Assembly (NCBI RefSeq): GCF_029525575.1
Contig: NZ_JAPDIA010000003.1
Coordinates: 1,542,214-1,606,213, forward strand
Length of the DNA stretch: 64,000 bases
Reading direction: 5' to 3'
DNA from: Cohnella rhizosphaerae
GTDB taxonomy: Bacteria; Bacillota; Bacilli; Paenibacillales; Paenibacillaceae
In this document: positions 18,201-27,504 of the stretch, piece by piece
Numbering within the stretch: position 1 is the stretch's first letter
Layout of the letters: the number at the start of each line of letters is the position of its first letter
Translations under genes and position numbers: made by a program
Notes under the pieces: model-generated
Databases searched by the model: none
The model's input: the letters and a program-made list of their open reading frames with translations, nothing else
What the model was told of the DNA's origin: nothing

Positions 18201-19836
18201 TTACGCGGACTACGGCATCATCGAGAACTCTTTGATCGGCTACACCACGGGCGGTACGCGCAGCGTCGTCGAAGGGGTCGACCTGATCGCTTCCAGGGGC
18301 TGGATCATCCGGGGCAACACCTTCCAGAACGCCAGGATGTCCGGCGGCGGCGTCGCCTATGCCTTCTTCGCCAAAGGCAATTCCATCGATACGCTTGTCG
18401 AGAACAACGTGTTCCAGAATAGCTTCATCGCCATGTCGTTCGGCGGCGGCGGTACCGCGCCGCAGTATTTCCGGAACGGCGATACGTCGCTTGAGCACCG
18501 CGGCGGCATCATGCGCAACAATGTCGTGTACGGCACGGCCGACGCGGGCGTCTATATGAACAAGGCTTCCGGCTTCAAGGTTTACAACAACACGATTCTG
18601 GGCATTCCGTCGGGCGTAGGCGCCGTGGAATCCAGGTTCGCGGGAAGCAGCGGCGACGTGCGCAACAACCTGATGGACAAAGCGGTGAAGCTCCGCGACG
18701 GCGGCGCGGCTACCAGCAGCAACAATATTACGAACGGTACCGCGAGCATGCTGGTCAACGCGGCAGCCGGCGATTACCATCTGAATCCGGCCACCGCCTC
18801 GGCGGCGATCGATGCCGGCTACGCGCTGCCGGCCGACGTACCGCTGGACATGGACGGACAGCCGCGTCCGTCCGGCTCGGCCTACGACATCGGCGCCGAC
18901 GAGCTCAGCCAGGCGCCGGCCGCGCCGGCCGGACTCACGGCCAGCCTGGTCGGCGGCAACGTCCAGTTGGGCTGGAACCTCGTGTCCGGCGCGACGAGCT
19001 ACACGGTGAAGCGCGCGACGGTCGCAGGCGGTCCGTATACGAGCTTGGCCACTGGCGTCACGACCAACGCTTATACGGACAACGCCGCAGCCGCGGGCGC
19101 GACCTACTACTACACCGTCTCCGCCGCGAATACGGCCGGCTCGGGACCGAACGCAGCCGAGGCGTCCGTCACGGTTCCGCTGGCGGCGCCGACCGGCGTC
19201 ACCGCGACCGGCGGCAACGCCACGGTCTCCGTCGGCTGGACGGCTACTTCCGGCGCGACCGGCTACAACGTGAAGCGCGGCACCGTCAGCGGAGGGCCTT
19301 ACAGCATCGTCGCGACGAGCGTGACCGGCGCCGTCTATGCCGATACGACCGTGTCGAACGGGACGACGTATTATTACGTCGTGAGCGCCGTCGGTTCCGG
19401 GGGCGAGAGCGCGAACTCCGCACAGGCATCGGCCACGCCTTCCAGCGGCGCGGCGCTGAGCCGTACGGGCTGGACCGCGACCTCATCGACGAATACGGCT
19501 ACGGCCAATGCGCTCGACGGCAACGCGACGACCCGCTGGACGTCCAGCGGATCGCAGAGCGCCGGCCGGTATTATCAGGTCAATATGGGCGCGGCCAAGA
19601 CCTTCAACAAGATCACGCTGGACTCCACGGGCGGCAGCGACTATCCCCGCGCGTACGAGGTGTACGTTTCCTCGGACGGCACGACTTGGGGCACGGCCGT
19701 CGCGAGCGGCACGGGCAGCGGCAGCGTGCAGACCGTCACCTTCCCCGTGCAGACCGCTCGGTATATCAAGGTCGTGCTGACGGCGGCGGCATCCCCATGG
19801 TGGAGCATTTACGAGTTTAACGTGTATGAGCCTTAG
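12214..19836 (+). CDS. Giant secreted multidomain protein with duplicated beta-helix modules
   Basis: About 2540 residues. A signal peptide (residues 1-33, ending AHA) is followed by F5/8-type C (discoidin) domains at about 33-199 and 315-482, FnIII domains at 206-312, 485-592 and 596-706, a right-handed beta-helix at 710-1080 (RVITLAAGTYNQT, NNITIRGAG, then ladders of NN turns), FnIII at 1083-1189, a DNRLRE/CBM96-like domain at 1196-1353, FnIII at 1356-1466, a third discoidin at 1468-1631, two FnIII at 1636-1863, a second beta-helix at 1865-2231, two FnIII at 2235-2409 and a C-terminal CBM32-like discoidin at 2413-2540. Three single-base insertions (16462-16466, 17060-17064, 17083-17088) garble about 200 residues but sum to three, so the frame stays open. 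Likely an extracellular polysaccharide lyase or binding protein; the exact substrate is unknown and no wall anchor is visible. Confidence 0.85.
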   Translation: MLSIVKKSGLSMLVAALVVSPLTFSPAPEAHADAIETNVALGHATVTTNGLVKNAVSLAKLVDGDRQASAYALIDAAAGPKWVQLDLGESFDVTRVNVLNDFNPSEPRTGRDIIVQLSNDPTFASGVTTVFNNDADNTAGQGAGTDAAYMEPTDGSGKNVTLSAPVNARYVRSWANGHVRSSNNSVQTVNTPVEVDVYAAVPATNASLPSAVGLTAGSPGVNSVVLSWTSPGPSAVAGYDIRYSTSPITSANWDNGLVVKRVTGEPAPAAASTAQSMTVKGLPSGTPLYFAMKTVGSTGQVSALSSAVSASTLPVANIALGKPVTTNGTINASGQPISALTDGVKTRDAYSLYSVADGPKWAQIDLGMTYDIARINIRNDWGASADVYRYARDVVVQLSNDASFASGVVTAFNNDGDNSAGLGAGTDAEYMEPADGSGKDILLADTVGARYVRYWANGHVRVNGSVNTVDTPVEIEVYADPQDSSPPAAVTNLASTFVSWKSADLAWTAPGGDGNTGTAVAYDLRYATSAITASNWSSATPVSGVPAPKTAGSAEAFTVTGLTPGTTYYFALKAKDLVNESPISNVATVTTPAADTVAPAAIANLQATQAMFKSVKLTWTAPGDDGSNGKAASYDVRYSTSPITASNWASATQAEDELPQPAAGTPMQFKVTELTAGVTYYFAVRTTDAVGNVSGLSNSASATIGTPTADAVTVSSLSALQTAIDGAPAGGRVITLAAGTYNQTTPINITGKNNITIRGAGSNYTATVVKGLGINDSALDINFKVNDSDYVTFKNMTIQDSYYHAIQVNLGSKYFHADGLKTWDNGEGGFKTTFDLNSGKGYTDYGIVENSLIGYTASGMRSVVEGVDLIASKGWIVRGNRVENAKTSNNGGGYGIFAKGNSIDTIFENNVIVGSFVAMSFGGGGTGATFFRNQDQTYEHRGGIIRNNVVFGATDTGVYLNKANGYKVYNNTILNTGSGVGAIEPRFAGTSGEVRNNLMTGTVKNRDSGTSVASNNITGATASWLVDPANGDYRLHPFNGMAARDVGMTLADVPTDMYGEARPYGSAYDVGADEFAPSETTPPAAIANLTASDITSRTFRLTWTAAGDDGNTGTAYAYDIRYANAPITETNWSSAQKADATLLPAAAGTSQSVKIEGPTAGSVIYAAVKTVDDQGNVSPLSNIVQVNTPAASGSEFTPTDDAYVAASGDRSGTSQSLIILNNGNSTYWSYLKADFTGYSATHAERAVLKLYVSDIPNNPSRPHALAVTGLINDSWSESTVTRLTLADETGALPLGSIQFSKPGWYEFDVTAFINSQMTDKIVTFKISDPQAQAARVDLNSSEHPYNKPFLLISETDDVAPAAVADLAAGKKTLSSVELGWTAPGDDGNVRTAAEYDVRYAASPITASNWASATPVIGGALASDGGHRAEVHRAGLDAGRDVLLRDEDEGRREQRVGALQRGSSRAGVDRQCRARQDGQHEWRGVRRRLRLGRDGRRPGLERVCADQRRRRPQVGAGGPRSDLCDQPDQRAERLGRHLRRRQDGPRSCRAAVQRSDVCNRRHDRLQQRHGQQRGTRRGQRCGLPGADRRNGQKHRADDARQCQVRQILGQRTCESDRGRRIWSIPPVELEVYANTGDTTAPGTIANLSASGTTWKSTNLSWTAPGDDGTTGTAASYDIRYYTSSITENNWNDAVQLTNEPAPAPAGTTHTLAVTGLPAGTALYFAMRTFDETSNASALSNVVLVTTAANDPTPPAAIADLAAVNPGPRSVQLTWTAPGNDGTAGMAEGYEVRYATSPITTEAQWSAATQAEDELAQKSPGQTMKYQVNQLQTGVTYYFAVKTYDDGGNYGGLSNPVSATTVTPTPDSVTVASLSQLQQAIDQAPAQGRIITLAAGTYGQTATININGKNNITIQGATSNYDDTVVAGPGINASSMDINFKVNDSDYVTFKNMTIRDSYYHAIQVNSGSDYFRADHLKTWDNGEGGFKSTSGGSPDLPYADYGIIENSLIGYTTGGTRSVVEGVDLIASRGWIIRGNTFQNARMSGGGVAYAFFAKGNSIDTLVENNVFQNSFIAMSFGGGGTAPQYFRNGDTSLEHRGGIMRNNVVYGTADAGVYMNKASGFKVYNNTILGIPSGVGAVESRFAGSSGDVRNNLMDKAVKLRDGGAATSSNNITNGTASMLVNAAAGDYHLNPATASAAIDAGYALPADVPLDMDGQPRPSGSAYDIGADELSQAPAAPAGLTASLVGGNVQLGWNLVSGATSYTVKRATVAGGPYTSLATGVTTNAYTDNAAAAGATYYYTVSAANTAGSGPNAAEASVTVPLAAPTGVTATGGNATVSVGWTATSGATGYNVKRGTVSGGPYSIVATSVTGAVYADTTVSNGTTYYYVVSAVGSGGESANSAQASATPSSGAALSRTGWTATSSTNTATANALDGNATTRWTSSGSQSAGRYYQVNMGAAKTFNKITLDSTGGSDYPRAYEVYVSSDGTTWGTAVASGTGSGSVQTVTFPVQTARYIKVVLTAAASPWWSIYEFNVYEP

Positions 19837-19869
19837 GCGTTCGCATACAGCTTGATGCCATTCCGACCG

Positions 19870-19914
19870 ACCGCCGGCGGCAGCCCCATTTCGGGCCGCT
19901 CCGGCGGTTTTTTC
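19870..19914 (+). terminator. Terminator after the giant protein gene
   Basis: ACCGCCGG (19870-19877) pairs with CCGGCGGT (19901-19908) around a GC-rich 23-base loop and is followed by six T. It sits 33 bp past the stop codon. Confidence 0.75.
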
Positions 19915-20063
19915 GCGGCGGAAACCTGCCCCGGCAGGAGGACAAAAGTTCCTCAGTAAAAGCCAGCAATGACTCGTTTCTAAAGAACCGCGTCCTCTCT
20001 AACATGATAGATAGCTGCAAACCACAAGGCGGTTCGAGGACGAAGGCCGGGAAGGAACGAACG

Positions 20064-22612
20064 ATGACACCGATCAAGACGAACGCTGTAGAGCTGGACC
20101 GCAACTGGAAAATACAAGGCTTCGACGGCAGGGAGACGATTCCGGATGCCGTGCATCGAGCCGGCTTCGACGACGCGGAGTGGCTGGCCGCGGCGGTGCC
20201 GGGGGGACGTGCACTCCACGCTTCTGGCGCACGGGCGAATCGAGGACCCGTACTATTCGACCAACGACCAGGCCTGCCTGTGGATCGAGCGGAAAACGTG
20301 GGTGTACCGTACGGTATTCGACCGTCCGTACGCCGCGGAAACGGCTGGCCTGCTGCTGGAGTTCGACGGACTCGATACGCTGGCGGAGGTATTCCTGAAC
20401 GGGGAGACGGTCGCCGTATCCGACAACATGTTCGTGCCCGTCGCGGCCGAGCTCGCCGGCAAGCTGAAGGAGCGGGACAACGTGCTCGTCGTCCGCTTCG
20501 ATCCGGTCGTCGAATACGCGGCGCGGCAGGACATCTCCCGCTTCTGGTCCAAGGTGAATTACGAGCGGATCTGGCTGCGCAAGTGCGCATGCAATTTCTC
20601 GTGGGATTGGAGCCCCCGCGTCGTGACCGCGGGCATCTGGAAGGAAGCGCGCTTGAAGGTCGTCCCTGCGGCGCGGCTCGAGCACCTGAACTTCAAGACG
20701 CTGTCGATCGGTCCGGACAGCGCGGAAGTCGAAGTGGGGGCAGAAGTCCGGCACCGCGACGCGAGCGCGCGGCTGACGGCCGAGGTGGTCCTGCGCGGGC
20801 GCGGCCGAGAGATCCGGCACGAGACGGAGGTCATGGACGGCGCGATCGGTCTCCGGTTCACGGTGGAGCGGCCGTCGCTCTGGTGGACGTTCGATCACGG
20901 GGGAGCCCTTCCTCTACGAGTTGACCGTCAATCTATTGGCGGACGGCGAGCTCGTCGACGCGTTGTCCGAGGAGGTCGGCATCCGGACGATCGAGGTCAG
21001 TCTGCGCTCGGAGAGCGAAAGTCCCCGCTTCACGTTCGTCCTGAACGGCAAGCCAATCTACGCCAAAGGCGCGAACTGGATTCCGGCCCACAACTTCATC
21101 GGCGCCATCCCGGACGAACGCTACGAAGATCTTATCGCGCTCTCCCGGGAAGCCAATATGAACATGCTGCGCGTATGGGGCGGCGGCGTCTATGAAAAGG
21201 CGGCCTTCTACCGTGCCTGCTCCCGGCAAGGGTTGCTGGTATGGCAGGACTTCATGTTCTCGTGCAGCGAAGTGCCGGACTATGACGAGGCGTACATGGC
21301 AAGCGTGCGCCAGGAGATCGTCGCCAACGTGAAGGCGCTGCGCAGCTATCCGTGCATCGCGATCTGGGCGGGCAACAACGAGAGCCAGGCGATACACAGC
21401 GAAAAAATGCGCTACCGCAGCGACACCCGCTTCTATGGCGCGAAGATTTACCACGAGCTGATGCCCGAACTGCTGGAGAAGCTCGACCCGACGCGGCTGT
21501 ATTGGCCGAGCTCGCCGTGGGGCGGCAACGATCCAAACGGCTTCGACGAAGGGGATACACACAACTGGGCCGTGTGGGCCGGAGACGTCTACCCGCGTCA
21601 TTACGGCGAGGGCTTCAAGATGGACGTATCGCCCTACGGCATCTCCTACAAGAGATATGCGGACGATACCTCCAAGTTCAGCAGCGAGTTCGGCATTCAC
21701 GGCAGCACGGTGAAGGAGACGCTGCGGCGCACGATTCCCGAGGGCGAGCTGTATTACGGCAGCTTCGAGCTGGATTACCGCAACAAGGACTTCGAGCCGG
21801 AAAAGGCGGCCATCACGATGGCGGGCTATACCGGACTGCCGCGGGACCTGGACGAATATATCGACTTCTCGATGCTGTGCCAGGCGGAGGGGCTGAAGTT
21901 CGGCGTCGAGCATTTCCGCAGACGCAAGCCGGAGAACAGCGGGTCGCTGATCTGGCAGCTCAACGACTGCTGGCCGGGCATCAGTTGGAGCATGATCGAC
22001 TATTATTTGTTCCCCAAGGCTTCCTATTATTACGCTCGCCGGTTCTTCCATCCGCTGCTGCTGTCCTTTAAGGAGGACGAAGGCCGGATCTCCGTATGGA
22101 TGACGAACGACAGCTACGAAGAATATGAAGACGCGATCACGGTCGGCGCGCGCAATTGCTTCGGTCATCCGGTCTATGAGCAGACGTTCGAGATCCGCGT
22201 CGCGCCGAATTCCTCGGCGCGGATCGTCGCATTTTCGCCGGAGGAAGTAGAATGGCGCCTCGGCGTCATCAACAAGCGGTCGCACTTCATGTTCGCGCGC
22301 AGCGCGCGGGACGACGTCTACGACAATCATTTCTTTTTCGCAGAGCAGAAGGAACTGCGGTTCAGTCCCTGCCGGCTGCAGGTCTCGTACGAAGAGCGGC
22401 CCGAAGGGATGCTCGTCGCGATCGAGACGGATACGTTCGCCAGGTTCGTCAAGCTGGAGTGTCCGATCGACCACACGATGTTCTCGGACAATTACTTCAA
22501 CCTGCTGCCCGGCGAGCGCAGGACGGTGCTGGCGACGAACCGCAAGGGAGCGGCCTTCGCACCCGGAGATATCAGCGTCGGGGCGCTTAACGCCCCTAAA
22601 AATCGGACATAA
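20064..22612 (+). CDS. GH2 beta-mannosidase, frame broken twice
   Basis: About 848 residues once single extra G bases are removed from 20201-20206 and 20899-20903. The N-terminal sugar-binding jelly roll is followed by an immunoglobulin-like domain and the TIM barrel. Barrel motifs are LRVWGGGVYE, WQDFMFSCSEVPDYD, IWAGNNES near residue 439 (acid/base Glu) and KFSSEFGIHG near 541 (nucleophile Glu). WQLNDCWPG near 634 is typical of beta-mannosidases rather than beta-galactosidases. No signal peptide, so it acts on imported beta-mannosides. Starts after GGAAGGAACG. Ends 11 bp before a DUF4091 gene, forming an operon. The uncorrected frames give three separate fragments. Confidence 0.9.
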
Positions 22613-22623
22613 GGAGACCGGCC

Positions 22624-24410
22624 ATGAGCAGCAGCTACTTGATCCACGATTTGATCCGCATCTGTCCGCAGACCGGAGCGGCGCTCGAAGAAGAGTCGCG
22701 CACGCGGTCGCTCCCCGAGCCGGGCGCGCCGTTCGGAGAGCTGACGACGCCCCGCAATGCCTACGTATCCTTCCAGATCGTCGTGAAGCTGGGCGATGCG
22801 GGCGCGCAAGGCCTCCGTATTGAAGCGGAGGCGCTGAAGGGCGAACAGGGCGAGATCGGCGCCGGCGAATTTGAATGGTATGCCCAGTGGTATCACCGCA
22901 TCAAAGGCCGCTATTATCCCGACGCGCTGGTCCCGTTGGACCAGGAGGGAGACGGGCCGCGCAGTCTGTCCCAGGTCGTCGCGCGCAACGGGGTCGAGAA
23001 TCAGGCGTACGCGGCCGTATGGGTAGACTTGTTCGTGCCGTCCGCCGCTCAGGCGGGCCGATACCGGGGGGGCGCTGCGCGTGACGGCGAACGGCGAGAC
23101 GGAGACGCACGAGGTTCGTCTCCGCGTGCTGCGCACGGCCGTACCGGACGAGTCTCGCATGATCCTCGACCTCAACAGCTACGCCGACAATATCTCTCGC
23201 CGGACGGACGTACTCCGGGACAATCCGACCCGGTACGAGGACGGCACGTATTTTAAGGCGGAGCGGCAATTTTACCGGATGGCGCACGAGCATCGCTGCC
23301 TGCTGCACTATTTGCCATACCAGCATTCCGGCAAGATGCCTCCAACCTTCGCTCCGGAACTTGCGGGCAAAGGCAAGGAGATGCGCGTCAAGGATTGGTC
23401 GGCGTTCGACGAGCACTTCGGTCCCTATCTGGACGGCTCCGCGTTCGCGGATACCAAGCGGGGCGCGATCCCGATCCCGTACATGTATTTGCCGTTCAAC
23501 TTCCACTGGCCGGCCGACTACGCCAAGTTCGGGATGAAGGGCTACCGTACCGAATTCGCGGGAATCATGGAAGAATTCCATAGGCACTTCACCGAGAAGG
23601 GGTGGCTGGGCACCAAGTTCGAGCTGTTCCTTAACCACAAGAAGCGCTACAAGCTGTTCCCGTACGACGGCGACGAGACGCGGTTCGTCTGGGACGAGAA
23701 AATCAACGATATCTTTTATGAGCTGTCAAAGGATGTGCTCGAGAAGGAAGACGGCGCCCGGTTCATTTTCCGCACCGATGCCAGCTGGAGCTACGGGCTG
23801 CATTTCGAAAAATACGCGAACATGATCAAGCTGTGGGTCGTCAATCAACAGATGTTCTCCTGGTTCCCGGAGAGCGTCGACGTGCTCCGCGCGGCCGGCT
23901 GCGAGATCTGGACATACGGAAGCGCAGAGCGAATCTCCACGTCGCTGCTCGCCACCGTGTTCTCCCCGCTTGCCGCCGTGGCGAGAGGAGTGGACGGATT
24001 CACGTATTGGGAAAGCACCAAGTGGGGGGGAGCGGTGGTACGAGACGCCGGATTCGGAGGGCAGCACCGCGATGTTCTATCCCGGAGATCGGCTGTTCGG
24101 CCTTCAGGGACCGATCCCGTCGATCCGGCTCAAGGTGCTGCGCGGGGCGATGCAGGTCGCCGACTGCATGGAGCAGTGGATCGGGGCGCAGCCGGCGGAC
24201 GGGAGAGCGCGGATGGGCGAGGCGATCGCCGAGGCGTTCGGTCTCGCGCCGGGCGGCTGGTGGCCCGGCAAACCGGACTTTCTCGACAAGCCGCCCTACG
24301 AGTGGGAAAACAAAATGTTCAGCGAGGCGCCAAGGGCGTCGCTTCATCGCGGCCGGGCGCCGGAGTCGTTCAACGATCTGAGGCAGACGCTGTGGGAGAT
24401 TGTGGGCTAA
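22624..24410 (+). CDS. DUF4091 domain protein (glycoside-hydrolase-like), frame broken twice
   Basis: About 594 residues after removal of one G each from 23066-23072 and 24024-24030. The N-terminal third is a beta-sandwich-like region; the rest is a probable TIM barrel ending in a DUF4091 signature (FTYWESTKWGERWYE, then FYPGDRLFGLQGPIPSIRL and the helical LRGAMQVADCMEQW). DUF4091 proteins are often found with glycosidases and are thought to be hydrolase-like, with activity mostly unproven. No signal peptide is visible, so it is cytosolic like the beta-mannosidase it follows by 11 bp. Trp/Tyr-rich stretches suggest carbohydrate contact. A role in the same mannoside pathway is inferred from position. 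Confidence 0.8.
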
Positions 24411-24428
24411 AGGAGGCCGAAGCCGCTA

Positions 24429-24914
24429 ATGAAGACGAACAAGTACGACTTAATGGAGATGGCCCGCCTGGGCGTCCTGTTCCTCCCGGGCGACCTTCTC
24501 GAAGACATCATGCCGCCTGAGCGCAAGGAATATCCGTTGCTGGTGGCGGACTCGGACAGCGAATTCGCGCTTACCGACGAGATCGATTTCGTCGAAGACA
24601 ACTACAACGCCTTGAAGCGCATACTCCTGCTGACGGAGCGGATCGACCCAAGCCGCAGTCCGTACGCATCCCTCTGGATCCGACGGCCGGAAAATCCCGC
24701 GCTATGCGAAGTGATGGTTGCAGGGAGCGCGCTGCCTTCGGAAGGCGTCCACATCCAGAAGCTGTGGGAAGAGATCGAGCGGGCATTCGGAGGTCAGCCC
24801 ACCCGCCTGAACCGCGAGCGCGGGCAGACGTTGTATTACCCGGTCCGCAACTCGGACGAGGAGATCGTCGGGGTGCTCGAGCTGACCGAGGACGTGCCGC
24901 CGATGTTTATCTGA
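24429..24914 (+). CDS. Small protein of unknown function (PAS-like C-terminus)
   Basis: 161 residues, start 18 bp after the DUF4091 stop with AAAGGAGG about 12 bases upstream, so it belongs to the same transcript. I do not recognise the family with confidence. The N-terminus is acidic and helical (MARLGVLFLPGDLLEDIMPPE), the middle carries RILLLTERIDPSRSPYASLW, and the end YYPVRNSDEEIVGVLELTED resembles the last strands of a PAS domain. No signal peptide, membrane segment or catalytic motif is visible. It could be a small sensory or regulatory partner of the two glycosidases. Confidence 0.6.
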   Translation: MKTNKYDLMEMARLGVLFLPGDLLEDIMPPERKEYPLLVADSDSEFALTDEIDFVEDNYNALKRILLLTERIDPSRSPYASLWIRRPENPALCEVMVAGSALPSEGVHIQKLWEEIERAFGGQPTRLNRERGQTLYYPVRNSDEEIVGVLELTEDVPPMFI

Positions 24915-25874
24915 CGACCTTATTGGACATTCTTGAACTCCAAAGCATCGTGCATGCAGCGCCCCCGGCTATTGCGCCGGATCTCGTTGCTGCCGATGCT
25001 TTTTGCCGTTTCCGGCAGGTAAGCTGACGTTGGGGAGCGAATAAATGTACCTAGAATCCGCGCCGGCAGGCCGGATTCGACGCCGGGGCGCACGGCGGCG
25101 GAGTAGCACGGAAAAACCGTGCAGCTCCCGTAGAATCGCCGACCCGGAAGCGGAGTAACACGGAAAAACCGTGCAACTATATACCGATAAGCGCCAAAGG
25201 GCACTAACGCCGCACCTGCAACGCTCGGAAGGGTGCCGATAAGCGCCAAAAGGCACTAACGCCGCACCTGCAACGCTCAGAAGGGTGCCGATAAGCGCCA
25301 AAGGGCACTAACGCCGCACCTGCAACACTCGGAAGGGTGCCGATAAGCGCCAAAAGGCACTAACGCCGCACCTGCAACGCTCGAAAGGGTGCCGATAAGC
25401 GCCAAAGGGCACTAACGCCGCACCTGCAACGCTCGGAAGGGTGCCGATAAGCGCCAAAAGGCACTAACGCCGCACCTGCAACGCTCGGAAGGGTGCCGAT
25501 AAGCGCCAAAGGGCACTAACGCCGCACCTGCAACGCTCGGAAGGGTGCCGATAAGCGCCAAAAGGCACTAACGCCGCACCTGCAACGCTCAGAAGGGTGC
25601 CGATAAGCGCCAAAGGGCACTAACGCCGCACCTGCAACACTCGGAAGGGTGCCGATAAGCGCCAAAGGGCACTACCAAAGGGCACTAACGCCGGCCATTT
25701 TGTCACGTTCTTTGCAGAGGATCGCGCCGAGGCTCCGCAGCGGATAAAAATGGCCTGCATTCGTCTAGTTTGGCCCATAGCGGAGCCGGGGACACCTTAC
25801 GCAAAATGAAGAACAAAGCCTCATTCCATCCATCGACATGCGATAGAACAGTGAAACTCCGAGGAGGCGAAGCG
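24915..25874. other. 960-bp intergenic region with palindromes and a tandem array
   Basis: Contains no credible gene. From left to right: about 190 bp without features, two copies of the palindrome CACGGAAAAACCGTG (25107-25121 and 25159-25173) each preceded by GCGGAGTA, a 52-bp tandem array (25184-25694), and about 180 bp of leader before the response-regulator gene with a GAGGAGG ribosome site. Confidence 0.7.
25184..25694. repeat. Tandem array, 52-bp unit, 10 copies
   Basis: CCGATAAGCGCC starts at 25184 and recurs at an exact 52-base step until 25652. Each unit reads GGGTGCC-GATAAGCGCCAAA(A/G)-GGCACT, then AACGCCGCACCTGCAAC(G/A)CTC. GTGCC and GGCAC can pair in each unit. Units alternate in part between AAAGGGCAC and AAAAGGCAC versions, suggesting growth by doubling of a two-unit block. 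The last unit carries a short internal duplication (CCAAAGGGCACTA twice). No unique spacers, so not CRISPR. Confidence 0.93.
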
Positions 25875-27504
25875 ATGGCCCGGATCTTGATAGTCGACGA
25901 CGAAAGGGAAATTCGCAACGGTCTTGTCAAGCAGATCCCCTGGTCCGAATGGGGCGTCGACGAGGTGCTGGACGCCGACGACGGCGACACGGCGCTGGAA
26001 GTGGCTGCGCGGCGCCGGCCGGAGCTGATCGTCACGGATATCCGCATGCCCCGCATGAGCGGTCTGAAGCTGATCGAAGCGCTGGTGGAGCGGCGCTACG
26101 AGGGCAGCCTGATCGTCGTAAGCGGTTTCGACGATTTTCATTATGCCAAGGAAGCCTTCAAACTCGGCGTATCGGATTACCTGCTCAAGCCGCTCGACAA
26201 GAACGACCTTTTCAAGGCGGTGACGGCGGCGCTCGAGCGGCAGCGCGAAAAAAACGAAAGCGAGCTGAGCCGCAGCCTCATCCGTCAGGGGTACGAGTCG
26301 GCCGTCCCCAAGATCAGGGAAGAGCTGCTGCGCCAGCTGATCAGGCGTCCCTACCGGGAGGATCCTGCGGCGCGCAACGAGCGCAAGCTTGCGCAGCTCG
26401 ATCTCGCATGGTTGCTCGACGCGCGGCTGCGCCTCGCGGTGATCGGGATCGACAGCCTGAGAGCGCTAACGCTCGGGCCGTCCGCGCTCGACAAGGAGGC
26501 GCTGCTCGCGGAAGCGGGCAGCGTCCTCGCGCAGACGATCGCCGCGCTTCACCCGGGACGCAGCGTGCTGTTCAGGTCCGAGCAGGACGACTGGGTCGCG
26601 GTTCTCCAGCAGCCGGAAGCATCCGCGGACGAGACTGGCGCCGACTTTCTCGAGGAGGCTCGCGAGCGGATCGGTCACGCGTTCGATATTCGGCTGGACA
26701 TGGGCGAGGCTTGCGGCGATGGCGGCCTGCACCAGTTGTCCGATCTGTATCGCAGCGCGAGGCAGTCGCTTGCGAGCCGGAGGCTCCGGGGGAAGCGGAG
26801 CGGAGGAAGCGTCCGAAGACGAGTCGGGCGATCGGCCGGAGGACCAGCTGGCGAATCCCAGGGAACTGGTGGAGATCCTTAAGTACGGTTCCGACAAGGA
26901 GCTTCGGGAGGCGATGGCGGGGTTCCCCAAGCTGGTGAAGACCTGGGAGGTCAAGCACCCGAAGGATTTGCAGCAGCGCACGTTCGAATGGCTGCTTGAC
27001 GTCTTCCGGACCGCGCAAAAAACGGCGGGCTGGAAGGAATCGTCCTGGGAAAAGCATCCGATCGCGCTCTGGGAGCATCTGGAACGCTTCGATACGCTGG
27101 ATTCGCTTCGGGAGCAGGCGACGGAAAAGCTGGCGGAGGCGGCGGAAAGCATCAAGGCGCAGTCCGGATCTCGAAGCCAGATCGTGGACGAAGCCCAGCG
27201 CATCATCCACGAGCTTTACCAGGAAAACCTGACGCTGCAAATGGTCGCCGAGCGCGTGCACGTGACGCCGGTGTGGCTCAGCAAGCTGTTCAAGAAAGAG
27301 ACCGACAAGAACTTCCTGGAGTATCTGACCGACGTCCGGCTCCAAAACGCGGCCGAGCGGCTGGGCGATCTCAGGTACAAGGTCTACCAGATCAGCTACA
27401 TGGTCGGTTATCAGGATCCCGTCCACTTCGCCAAGCTGTTCAAGCGAGCGTACGGCTGCACGCCGCAGGAATACCGCAACAGCCGGAGCAGCCGGCATGA
27501 GTAG
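25875..27504 (+). CDS. YesN-type response regulator with AraC DNA-binding domain, frame broken once
   Basis: About 542 residues. The receiver domain (1-120) shows LIVDDEREIRNGL, the phospho-acceptor Asp in VTDIRMPRMSG near residue 56, and LLKPLDKNDL with the conserved Lys. A long linker domain (about 130-430) follows. The C-terminal AraC HTH (about 438-535) shows VWLSKLFKKETDKNF and VGYQDPVHFAKLFKRAYG then PQEYR. One extra G at 26788-26792 breaks the frame near residue 305. A GAGGAGG site precedes the ATG. The stop overlaps the sensor kinase gene by eight bases. It likely activates the ABC transporter genes downstream in response to an extracellular sugar. Confidence 0.9.
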
